Part shown: in pieces, positions 53,069-64,000 of the stretch
Position numbering within the stretch: position 1 is the first letter of the stretch
Layout: every line of letters begins with the position of its first letter
Origin: Brugia malayi
Taxonomy: Eukaryota; Nematoda; Chromadorea; Rhabditida; Onchocercidae
Direction of reading: 5' to 3'
Assembly: GCF_000002995.4 (NCBI RefSeq)
Contig: NW_025062478.1
Location: 6,920,001 to 6,984,000 of the forward strand
Length of the DNA: 64,000 nt
Translations under genes and position numbers: made by a program
The notes under the pieces: generated by a model
What the model was told of the DNA's origin: nothing
What the model saw: the letters and a program-made list of their open reading frames with translations, nothing else
Database searches by the model: none

Positions 53069-56000
53069 TTAGTTCTTATATTTCCCAGCGAGAGATAATG
53101 ATTTCCTCGCCATTTCTATTACGCCTTGCATTGATTTATTGCCTCCGATGAAACCAGATGGATGAACAAAAATGCAGCCGGGTATGTCCGCTACCTTCGT
53201 CAATTCTGCATCACGAAGACCACGCCATGCCTCTGGAAGGGGTAACCTGAAAAACTGAAACAATTTTGCAATTAGCACAAAGAATTCTACATAACTATAT
53301 GGCGCGAATTTAAGCACGCTAATACTCTTTTTAATAAGATCTTTACAAAATATTTTGGAATTATTTTGCATGAAATATGATGAGCACAGTAAACACCACA
53401 TACATCATCATGAAAAGTGATTGAAAACTTCATATTGGATAAAATATAAAGAATCTAGGAAATCCACATAAAATAAGAACGAATCATTTGTAAAACTGGC
53501 AAAAACCTATTTTCAAAAGGTTGTCTTTCATTTACTGGAATAGCTTGCACTCGCCATTGTGCATTTACATTATCTTCATAAATAACATATATAATATCAT
53601 CGTTTTTTAAATGAAACTGTTCTTCAATGAGAAAAAAATGATCTTTCCATGGCATTCCACCACCTTCGAGGCAAAATATTTGGCCACTTTTGTCAACCTG
53701 AAAAAATTCGGACAAAGCGATAAGAAATTAATTGTTGATTCTGGAAGAATTCAGGAGTAAGCAATAACATTCCAAATCGTAAATTATGAGAAAGAAATGA
53801 CTAGTAATTTAATTATTGAAGGTAAAAAACACTAGAAGCATAATATACAAAATTTAAAATGCAGCAAAAGTAATTTAAATTCAAGTGATAGAAAACAAGG
53901 CAATTAATTCATATCACGAATTCGATTCAAACTTCGATGAATGAAAAATCTAAGTTGACGAATAGATAAAGAAGAATAGGATGACTGCATTGGTAATAAA
54001 AATAATTGAAATATAACAAACATCATAACGATGAGTGACTGCGTTGATAATGTGGCTGCGCGCTGGCAGCCAAGATTTATGAAGATAAGTCAGCAGCTCA
54101 TTGAATTCTTTGTCAACCAACTTGATTGCCATCATAAATCTGTAATTAATAAATTCACTAAAATAATTTCAAATAAATACAAAACTGAAATTCTCAGATG
54201 GTCAGTTTAAAGAAAATTATCAAGAGTTATGAAAAATTGCCTTTCATGTACGTTGACTGTATCCTCATTCCATGCAGGATTTAACATTGAAATTCGAGAC
54301 GAGAGCGTACCACCCAAATAATACCTGAATTTAGGAAATAAATCACTAAAAGTATGTTTAACAGTCGATAAGTGAATTAATCTTTGTTCAGCAACTGTTG
54401 GTATCTCTCTCATCACATTCAGAAAAAGTAATTGGATGTCATACTACCAACAAAAAAAATCCTTTAGAATCAAATCTTCATTCATCAACTATTTTATAGT
54501 ATACCTTGGTTTACCATCAAACTGAGCAATCCCATTGTCTATTGCATCAATAGATTCCACAAATGTTTGATAAACTTTTTTGAATAAAACGTCAATGATT
54601 GAATCATGTTGCAGCCCAAGCAAAGAGCTAATAACATTCTTCCCAAAATGAGCGTAAATGAGGCCTGCTGAACTTAATTTGGTATGGAAATTCATTACTC
54701 CCAACGTGTTCATTGTATGAGCAAAGTCCCTAGAAAAAATATTACGCTATTATAATGTAATTCCTGGATGCATCATTCTTTTCTCCAAGAAACTCCACAA
54801 GGTCATTATGACTCTTCAGTTTGTATGCCCTCATTACAACAAATTTTTCTAATTGAATGATTAGAAAAAATTATTGAAATGAAGTGTATTTTGCTAATAA
54901 ATAAATTGTAAAACAAGTTGACGGACAAACTGCAAAATAAATTTTTTTGTGACAAACCACATATATTAACAACAAATATAAATAGATACAGAAACATTAG
55001 CTTTACTCTTAATTATTGGTTTACAGTATTTCTAAAAGCACATCAAATTGAAAATGTAATTAAAAAGTGATAAAAAGTGTCAAAGAAAACACTGTTGTCT
55101 TATATCACAGTGAACATCCAAAGAATAGAAATAATAACCTCTGATGGTGGTCATATTTCATCGCGGCATGGTTATACTCACCACCGACATCAACTACAAT
55201 ATCACATAAGCTCAATACGTCTTTATCACGACTTCTGCAAACATCCATAAACTTTCCTAACTTAACTAAAGCATACAAATCTCATTAATTATACACTAGC
55301 GACTGTAGCAAACGAACAAGAAACAGTTGAGGCAGTATTAAAACTTAAGCTTGCCGAATTAAACGGTTGAAAAATTATTAAAATACTAAACTAACGAGAA
55401 AAAAGTGCCAATATCAAATGAAAATCATCAGGCATTTTCAAGGGCCTAAATTAACACTAAAACTATAACGAAGACGAATTAATGTTAGAAAAAATGTCAT
55501 CAAAAAATGGTTTTTTACTGGAGAAGGCTAATTTCAAAATAATATCAAGAAACCATTCATAATTCTGCAACCGAACAAGTTAAAGACTATAATTATGTTT
55601 GCTTAAACCTCGAGAAAATGAAAAATGAGACCTAATAAATATGGTTATAATGAAAAAATTAAAAACAATGTTTACCGCACAATTTCGTAGTTATTGTATT
55701 CGGGAAGTGATTTCAACAAGAAGATAGCAAAGACCTGAAAATAACTTGACATTTCTATATTCAATATCTGGCATTTTTACATTGAAATAATTTTTCATGA
55801 CTGCTATTAATAGATGTAATCAATAGACATATACTGGTTATATGAAATACTGGTTACATATCCTAAATTTCCTCCCTCATTCACATCATCCCACAATTTA
55901 ATGTAGCAACAATACATATATTATGTGTAACCAACTTCTGACAGATTAGCTATACATAATATGTAGGTAAGAATAGGTAAGTTACCAATATCGTATGATT

Positions 56001-56137
56001 TCTAACCGAAACAAAATCATGCCTTAACTTAACAAAAATCACTTCTACTAGTTTATTTGAAAGAAATAAAACTTTAAAAAAGGAATGATTACCTCATCAC
56101 AGTGAAAAGACCCGTCGTGAGTACCAATTTTAGGCAT
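53069..56137 (-). CDS. myg1: MYG1 family 3'-5' RNA exonuclease (UPF0160)
   Basis: DHH-like nuclease acting on RNA in nucleus and mitochondria in other animals. Exons: 56093-56137, 55676-55734, 55139-55234, 54505-54729, 54241-54324, 54022-54139, 53507-53697, 53069-53246; phases agree, 331 aa. The start MPKIGTHDGSFHCDE holds the metal-binding HDG/H-C-D motif. It is followed by SLCDIVVDVGGEYNH, MKYDHHQRDFAHTM (DHH motif), TKLSSAGLIYAHFG, DAIDNGIAQFDGKPR, SRISMLNPAWNED, HKSWLPARSHI, CLEGGGMPWKDHFF, QWRVQAIPVNE, LPLPEAWRGLRDAEL and PGCIFVHPSGFIGGNKS. Length and order match the family. An upstream open extension lacks an in-frame ATG, so no N-terminal mitochondrial presequence is evident in this model. 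The junction after 54241 needs a GC donor. Confidence 0.96.
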
Positions 56138-56340
56138 CGTAAAATATTTGGAATGGCAATATGCAACTCGAGGTAACAAAAATGTCGATAAACAGTTAAT
56201 ATTCCGGGCATAAAAAAGATAAATGTATTCATTTAACGCGGATGAAGCAACCCACAAATATTGAGATAAACTAATGGTAATTGGTCAATGAATTATTTTT
56301 GTTCATCTTTTATCAGTCTCAACTTCTCACTATATGAACT

Positions 56341-56510
56341 TATAAGGACACATTAGTCCTAAAGCTTGTGGAAACATATCAATCGAAGTTTTCACTGAAG
56401 AAGTCTTCTACTTGTCTTTTCTCAATTTTCAGGATGCAGTACTTTCTCTGTGCCATTCAAAAATGGGAAGGGGTTTGAAGACACAGCCTTAGGACTAATG
56501 TGTCCTTACT
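56341..56510. mobile_element. Short terminal-inverted-repeat element, MITE-like
   Basis: TAAGGACACATTAGTCCTAA at 56343-56362 is exactly complementary to 56489-56508 on the opposite strand. The arms end about 126 bases apart, enclose no coding frame, and both abut TTA/TA, compatible with a short target duplication. It sits in the myg1/cfim-2 upstream region. Confidence 0.55.
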
Positions 56511-56749
56511 AAATTCATACAGAGAAACGGGACATTTCACAGTAGAATTTTCCTCTCTTGCGCACATACCATACTTTTGCACATCGGAAACATCGAAGAA
56601 TTATTGTCAAGTAGTACAGAAATTTCTGATGGGCTACTATCTTACAGTTTGTTTCTGCTACGTTTAAACATTCTCTCGTAAAACGATGAAGTGCCCTGAC
56701 ACACCTTAAATGAGGTGGCATATAATGTAACTAAAATATGGCTGAAGAA

Positions 56750-57100
56750 CACTCACGTACATAAATGTGCACTGCCCCGATTGCTAACGTCATCCGCACG
56801 TGACCCTGAGAGAGTCGGAAGTAATCACGAAGCTAGACTCACAATCGTACCTTCCTTGGTAAGGCATTAAGCAATTTACGGGTAGGATAACGAGTTGCAC
56901 AGCGTGTCAACGATCGATCGCTACATTTGGGAGTGTGCCAGGTGGCGTGTTGTTTGTGTGACGCGGAGTGAGTGGTCTCCTCTTTGTAGGGTAGCGTGGT
57001 TTTGTTTTAGTGGAGATTGGGAGAGATGAGGTGACAGTGGCAGTGACAGTGACAGTGCTACACGTAGGCTATATCCTTCCTTGTCTAGCTAGACGTCTCT
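56750..57100. promoter_or_regulatory. Bidirectional promoter region of myg1 and cfim-2
   Basis: A less AT-rich block between divergent genes. It carries an E-box with CLEAR-like flank (GCACGTGACC near 56797), a CGATCGATCG palindrome near 56909, CpG-containing words, and a GACAGTG mini-repeat near 57032-57060. Location and composition suggest shared regulation. No TATA box is clear. Confidence 0.4.
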
Positions 57101-57470
57101 TCATTCTGGACTGAAGTTTTAGTCAGCAGTGCTTTCTATTCTATGAATAAAGTGAGGTATCGTCAGTCTGATTTGTTCCGATTCTTTTTCCGTAGAGATG
57201 AGTCTTTGTCTTCGTAGTTCATTCAGTGCACCTGAGTTACCTGATAGGTTGTATTGACCATACTAACGCACTGACATGAAACCTGCATCAATGTTATTCA
57301 GACATTTTTTTCATATTTGTATCCTTACTATTATACTTTCAAGAAAATATCATTAAACTCGACAGAAGTTTTGAAACCCAGGCAATAATTTGTTTGTAAT
57401 AAAATTATATCCCAAAAATAATCACAGGCCACGTTAGTTCCTCAGAATTGGTTGTAAATGAACTGAACTG

Positions 57471-57477
57471 TTTCCAG
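57471..57477 (+). promoter_or_regulatory. cfim-2: Candidate leader acceptor before cfim-2
   Basis: TTTCCAG 33 bases before the ATG matches a nematode 3' splice site and could accept a spliced leader or a 5' UTR intron. Confidence 0.4.
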
Positions 57478-57510
57478 AATAAGAACTACATTGGCTGGAT
57501 TCGCTATAAA

Positions 57511-60461
57511 ATGGCTGATATATTAGATCAGCCAGACAATGATCTTGATTTATATGGGGACGGTGAGCTTGACACTCGCTTCAGTGAACGTGATGTATTG
57601 GGTGATGACGATGACGATATCGCTAAGTGAGAAACTTACCAATTTTTATGATGATTCGGGCAGTTTTCCATCAAGAGTGTCCATACTTCTTAGAGAATCC
57701 TCTATTGTTTTTGCTGGACATGCTGTTGGGTTGGACTGTATATAACTTGTATATTTGACATTACAACATCCGCCTTGCATGTTTTATAGATCCGATAAAT
57801 ACTCTGTTGAATAAATCTGAGGTAAATGGTACAGATTTATAGTCCTATAGTTGCTAGTTTGGAGCAGTAATTTTAATGAAATACAACTTTCCGCTGAACA
57901 TTTCAGCATACGAAACAAAAAATTTTATATGCAGGGATGGACAAGACAATCACACATCGAAGAATGGTAATACTGCAAGTGAAGCAAAAGTAGTGAAATC
58001 TGAGATGAATGATACGGATTTATATGACGCTGCAATCGAGCCATCTGGGCAAGTTGTGAAAGCCGAGTCGCTGCCCGCAAAATCGAACATCATCACTACT
58101 CCGCAAGGAAGTCAATCAAAAGCTCTTCCAGCACTCGGTGTAAACCAGAACAATACTGGTCGAAGATACTGTTGTTATATAGGTAGTTTTTCCCAGATTA
58201 CACTTACATTTTTAATGATTAGTCAAGATATAAAATGTGAAAATGTGCTTCCTGTTTTCACCAATCTGTTGTATATTCTAACCCCAAAAAAGAAAAAAAA
58301 AATTAATTAGGGCGCCTTTTGATGAACACATCTAATCATTGATTGGATGCTTGTCAGATAGTTGTCTAGATTACTTCTGGTAAACTATGAACTTATTTTG
58401 AATCTGGATTAGAATAAACAGACTAGTTATGTATCAGAAATTCTGCTCTTATATATTGCCAAAAAATGACAATGATGCAGATAAAGTATACATAATAAAA
58501 TTTTTTTAAATAATTATGCTTGCAAATGAAGCAAATAATTATCTTTTTATTTGTATCTGTATTTGAGAGGCGTATCGGTCTTTTTGTTACCCTCAGGTAA
58601 TATGACGTGGTGGACAACTGATGTTGATTTGCAAACGATGATATTATCTTGTGGTGCTACGAATTTAATCGATATCAAATTTTATGAAAACCGAAATAAT
58701 GGTCAGAGTAAAGGTTTTGCGTTAGCAGTTTTCACTGCTGAAAGTTCGGTCAAAACAGTTATGGAAAAATTGCCACAAAAAACACTTCATGGACAGCAAC
58801 TTGTCGTTCTTCCATACACAAAAGCATCACTAGCAAAATTCGAAGATGCTACTAGACGAGTCGATCAGGTATCGATGTTCTGCATGCATTACTTTCAATT
58901 TTATTTTGATTAACGTAATTTTACAAATTCTTTATGGTTTTCAGAGAAACGACAAAAAGGATACTAAGAAGGATGACCAAAAAACTCCATTTGTTGGTAC
59001 CATTCGTATCGGTATGCCACCACAACAGCCATTACAGCCTGGGCAGATGACTATACCGCCACCCGTACCATTGCGACCACAGGTTCAGGTAACGAAACAC
59101 AGTAATAAAACATAGTTCATGCCATTTATTTGTGAAAGTGAATTTTTAGATATTAATATGATGAATATAATTATTACTACGATTCTTAATGTAATTATTA
59201 ATATGATTAATAATGTAATTACGCTATTATTGTGATTATCTAAGGTCCCTCCACCTCTTCCATCATTGCGTCCACCAGCTCAAGTTGCATTGATATTACC
59301 ACCTAATCAGCAGCCTCCACAATTGCGTGGTCCTCCACCAAACTCACAACCTCTTCCGCTTGGTGCACTTAGTGTGACTCGACCGCCGGTCAACCTAAGT
59401 GCTCCACCGCCAAACATACCGCAAGTTCAGTTGTCAGGTAAGCGATATTAATATATAAGAAATTATCTGTTAATATAAATTACCTCTTAATATATAGCTA
59501 CACAGTTTAGATACAATCTGTTTCATAAAAAAATACAATCTGAATCCATTTGTTTCCTTCTAATTTCTTTATCTTTATTATTTTTTCAGCAGGAGCACCT
59601 CCACCCGGTGCCCCACCAATGAATCGACCACCACCTGGTTTTGGTCAGCCACCGCAAGCCTTACCACCAATGTCGTCGGCGGGACCATCAGGTCCATCGA
59701 GCACTTCGCAACCTGTAACAGGAATGGCTCCACCTGGTGCTCCACCTACATCACATCCTCCTCCGTCCTTTCCTCCCCCAGGTGCCCACATTAATCCACA
59801 AGTGTACCGTCAGAATTATGGAGGAGGTATTTATTTTGTTTTCAATATATAAGATCCAAAAATAAGTTTTAATATGAATTAACATGGCTGAGAACTACAG
59901 TTATGCAATCTTTAATTTTAAAAAATTACAGGGCCAGCATCAGTCCCTTGCAGCATTGAAGGAGTGTCAGAAGCTGAATTTGAAGAAATAATGAATCGTA
60001 ACCGTACTGTTTCGTCATCAGCCATAACACGTGCTGTAAGCGATGCTGCTGCAAATGATTATGCATCCGCTATTGAAACACTGGTCACTGCAATATCGCT
60101 TATTCGACAAAGTCGTGTAGCAAACGATGATCGGTGCAAAGTCCTCATTTCTTCACTACAGGTTATATTTCATCTTCTTTAAAACTTCTTTTTAATTAAT
60201 ATGTTATCCAGTAAGAATTAATATCCGTGATTGACATGCGTTGCCTATCAAAAAAGATTTCAGGACACTCTGAATGGGATAGAAAGTAAATCATACAATT
60301 CATCTTCACGCAAGCACCGGTCAAATCGTGATCGTTCGCGATCGCCATCTGAGCGATCTCGTAAGCGACATCGTCGCTCATCACGAAGTCGATCCCGTTC
60401 TCGAGAACGTTATGACTACTCGCCACGACATTCCTCTTCATCAGGTCGACGTGCATATTAA
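57511..60461 (+). CDS. cfim-2: Cleavage factor Im 68-kDa-type subunit (CPSF6)
   Basis: Subunit of CFIm, which selects mRNA 3' cleavage sites; partner is the CFIm25 NUDIX subunit. Exons: 57511-57626, 57935-58182, 58597-58868, 58945-59088, 59245-59437, 59590-59826, 59932-60161, 60264-60461; in phase, 545 aa. The start [20 protein letters not shown] resembles the acidic CPSF6 N-terminus. The RRM (about 115-200) has [39 protein letters not shown] and [12 protein letters not shown] long Pro-rich region follows ([31 protein letters not shown]). Then come the diagnostic [36 protein letters not shown] and [20 protein letters not shown], and a C-terminal RS tail ([20 protein letters not shown]). The acceptor at 59590 has an alternative 3 bases on. 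Confidence 0.97.
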
Positions 60462-60488
60462 TTATTGAACGTCGTCTTACTCATGTTC

Positions 60489-60494
60489 AATAAA
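60489..60494 (+). terminator. cfim-2: AATAAA polyadenylation signal of cfim-2
   Basis: Canonical hexamer 27 bases after the stop codon, implying a very short 3' UTR. Confidence 0.75.
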
Positions 60495-63400
60495 TAAGAG
60501 AAATTCATGTTTTTCTTTTCTTTAAGTGATCGATTTTTCATCTCCATGTTACCATATGTATTTTTCATTTCATTCATTCTTTGCAACTGTGGTATATTGC
60601 TCTCTCAAGATGTTTTGTGCGTCCTCCTGGAATCGATTTGCACTTTATCAGGTATGTTCCTTCTTTAAAAAATTTCTGTTATCATTTTCAAGTTGTACAT
60701 CAAAACTTTCAGACGAATAATTTTCTTTGAGATTTGTCAAATGGAATGATTTTTACAGTTTCTTAAGTCTGTCATATGTGGGGGATATCTGCTCATAATT
60801 ATTTAATTTCTTTAAAGGATGGTTAAATTTAATTTGTTTGTAAATCTAGAAGCATTGTAATTATTGCAGTAATTCTCATAATTATTGCAGTAATTCTCAC
60901 ACTTTAAACAAAAGCGCTATGCTAACCAATGACATAAAGGTTGTTGCATCTAAGCAGTGTGAGTCATTCACAATTTCGGTTCGTTGATGTCAGATTTTCG
61001 TAGCTTTCTCTGTTCATTTGTCATAAATTCGGTTTTGGTCAGCTTGCAATCTTTTTTATCTTGTAAGGATTTCATTGCTTTCATTGCTTAGTGATGGGTC
61101 GATTGTAATAAAATTTGCTGATGGAACAATTAAATTTATAAATTTAAGGATCTATTTTAAATTTATTTGCAGAATCTCTCTTTAAGTAGTTAAATTGGTT
61201 TGCAAAATAGTTTTAATAATACTGAATATACGCTATATTTTATCAAGTAGTTATGTTTTTTATAAAGATCTCTGTTTATGGTGTTTTCATCAACATTACT
61301 CTTCATTTTTGACTCTTATTTTGATGTGCGTGATGCCTGTGTAAGTGGAATAAGATTTCACTGTAGTAAGCCGAAGTTTTGTTTCATTATGGCTTTTGTG
61401 TATTTACCAATACTAATTAACAGTCATATCTTCATCTTTTCACTTCACTTTCCAGTTGTTTTAGATGTAGTATTTTAAATTAATAGTTATGTTTCCTGTT
61501 TCTGCAATAAATTAGTAGTAGATTTCATAATTCATTCACTTATCGTAAGAAGATTATCATTTTTATTTTGTCTCCCTGTTTTTATCTTCTGGGGATCCCT
61601 TAAGTAAATTGAGGAAATATTGTTATATATTGATATCTCAGAAATGAAATTTGTGTACCTCCTCTGTCTTTATGTTTCCTACATGTACTTTTCTCTTGTT
61701 GCTCGTTTGAATTTCTTTTGGAAACAATCTCAATGTTTCTTTTTATTTTATAGCTTCTAATTAAAGGAATTCTGGATAAATAAATAGTCTGGGGAAAATT
61801 GAAGCTTACGAAAATTTTTAACGTTTAACAGTAATTCCTTTGCTGAAAGCTTTATCTTCCAGATAAAACACTGTTTAGTGCCTTAAGAGATATCATTCTT
61901 TAAATATGAATCAAAAGAGAGGAAAAAAAGTTTCATCAAGAGAAGGTAGAGGTTTTCACTGCTGTGAGAGTAAAATTGTTCGAAAAGTTATCGTTATTAT
62001 CTTTGTAGGCTTTTTTAAATTGTGCATACATATAATAACGTGTGAAGCTTTATATTTCGAGTTTCTTTTAACTGTCATAAGATTATTTTATTACGATGAA
62101 AGAAGTGATGCTTAATCAGATCACTTTCGTTTATCTCTGCTGTTTTATTTTCCTTCAGAAGTTGAAATATAGTTAATGATCTTAGGTCCGCTGTGCCTTG
62201 TTAATTCATGTTTTCTGACTGCATAAGGCTTTTTTATAGACTGCAAAAAACTTCACCTTTTGTCGTATTATTTAAATATACTTCTGATTTCGTAATGAAT
62301 TATTTTCGATATAGGCGTTATGAATGTGGATGATGTTGAAATGTTATGGATGGCAATCGGTTTCACTGTGCTTTCGTGATGGTGATATTGTTAATGGATC
62401 GCAGTGGTCATGAGCTATAGATGGACGCAGTGCAGCATTTTCAAATTTATATTCATCTTAAAACAAAACTCCTTTTGCCTAAAAAATGTCGTTCGGTATT
62501 GTCATCGTAATGAAAACAGTTCTTATGTCTGTTAACTTTTCTATTTCCTTTTAATAAATAAAAATTTTTGAATAACCAGGAATTGTTTGTGTTTTTATGA
62601 AACATTTCAGCGCGTTAAATTGTATTTGGAGGTGAGCATTTTTTTTTTTTTTTTTTTTGTTAATTTTGGTCGCAGTTGTTTTATGTTTATTTTGTTTCTA
62701 TTTCTAATCCAGAAGTGTCACATAAAATTTTAATGTCACGAAATGCTATAAAGGTGATAAGATCTTCACCAGTTAAGTTCTTTAAATTGTTTGTAGATTA
62801 ATTTTGATGGCCTTAATGTATGGTAGCCTAATGATAGTCCTCAAGCACATATTCTTTTCTTCCATTGAGATTTTCGGGAAGTTTTTCCCTTCATTTGTAA
62901 ATTCCAGATTTCTGAATTTTCCGTAAATTGTGTTCTGGAAGTTTCAGGAAATGTTACTGGCATCTCATTGTGATTTTTTTTTAGTTGTGAAATTTGACTT
63001 TGATAACTATTTAGAGTTGTATTAATACATTTCTAATACATTTCAGATTGAAATCATTGGTCAGCATAATAATGCAGCTAGCGAAGTATTCATCTCCATA
63101 CGGGTTTCTTGTACACAAAATCCTTCGATGTGTTGTTACGCTTGTTGTCTTTCGGCACTGATCTCAGCAGCTTTGGAACTGTCAATTGTTAAATTTTTGT
63201 TGTGCCTTCGACATTCAATTATAGTACAATGGAACTTTTTTTCTGGCCAAGTTGTTAGACTGCGTGTTATATTTTATTTTGTTAATTTGTAGATTTCTGC
63301 ATTTTTAAATAAATATACTTAATTGGCGTAGTTTGGCATGAGTTTTTTCAGATAGTCTATATAACGTTCAGTTTCATTTTCTCCCCGTTAGAATTTGAGT

Positions 63401-64000
63401 ACTATTGGTGTTTTTATATTTGAAGCTAAGGTTAAGAATCGAACGAAGAGGAGATTAGTGCTTGATTTACTATTAAAATTGCAGATAAGAGTATATAGTA
63501 ACGTTACTTTACTGCAAGTAAGTAGGACATGCACTAAACTTGGAATATGAACATAGTTTTGGCTAAAGCTGCTATGGAACTGAAATTTTTTATGCACATA
63601 AAAATTTATTGCTCATAAAATAGTTCGTACATGAATTCCTTACACTACGGCTATGTTTAACTACATGCCAGAACTTCATTGTATAAATTGGCAATGAACT
63701 GCACTGCAATACCTATAATTCGCTTTCAAAATTTGAGGTTCAATATATATTTGATGAAACTAGTCTTTAACGATGAACGTACAGTATGCAGACAGAAATA
63801 CAATGAATAATAATTGAAATAATTTTAGACTGAAACCAGTATAATTGCTAGTGTGTTGCAGTGAGTGGAATAGAAAATCTCTGTGTTGCTGGGTATATTT
63901 GAAATGCTGTAACATCAGTGGACCAAAAAGCCTCAAAAATAGCGTCCGAAGTGACCTTGATTTCGATGAGAGTGCTTCTAATTGAGCCTACTAGTCTAAT
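60495..64000. other. Intergenic to window end
   Basis: AT-rich; no gene supported on either strand. Open frames do not exceed about 70 codons and have low-complexity Phe/Ile/Leu composition. There is a poly-T run at about 62640-62659, and ATTGCAGTAATTCTC is repeated in tandem near 60864-60898. Confidence 0.6.

Overview
The window looks like nuclear DNA of a parasitic nematode, most likely a filarial worm or close spirurid. It is AT-rich, and its genes have many short exons with nematode-type TTTTCAG or TTTTAG acceptors. It carries a cuticle collagen and a cytosolic HSP90 of 717 residues ending in MEEVD. The other genes match nematode orthologues such as egl-8, soc-1, a TTLL5-type ttll gene and cfim-2. 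No prokaryotic or viral gene is seen. Species assignment is inference. Gene models were built by hand from splice consensus, reading phase and remembered family motifs, so exon ends may be off by a few bases.

Layout. On the minus strand, 66..6706 holds most of a phospholipase C-beta gene (egl-8 type); its C2 and C-terminal exons lie beyond position 1. After 6.3 kb without a gene comes a 14-exon Gab/DOS adaptor gene (soc-1 type, 12973..16810, plus), then a cuticle collagen (18808..20199, plus). A TTLL5-type tubulin glutamylase gene follows (21103..27497, plus), then HSP90 with a heat-shock promoter (29070..32698, plus) and an isochorismatase-fold hydrolase (33242..34323, plus).

The minus-strand gene at 35455..36555 encodes an unrecognised secreted repeat precursor with KKR processing sites. 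It is the most novel-looking gene here. A gene-poor stretch (36.6-43.8 kb) contains a 16-copy, 42-bp minisatellite. Next come an RMD-family microtubule-regulator gene (43874..46438, minus), a second gene-poor stretch (46.5-53.0 kb), and the MYG1 nuclease gene (53069..56137, minus). MYG1 faces away from a CFIm68/CPSF6 gene (57511..60461, plus) across a shared promoter region that holds a small inverted-repeat element. The last 3.5 kb shows no gene.

The genes do not form one pathway. PLC-beta and the Gab adaptor both act in receptor signalling, and the TTLL and RMD proteins both act on microtubules, but nothing in the sequence shows they are co-regulated. Points for review are the secreted repeat precursor, a possible in-frame cassette exon in the TTLL ATP-grasp domain, two in-frame stops inside a PLC-beta exon, several GC-AG introns implied by phase, and G-rich tracts, one of them in the HSP90 leader.
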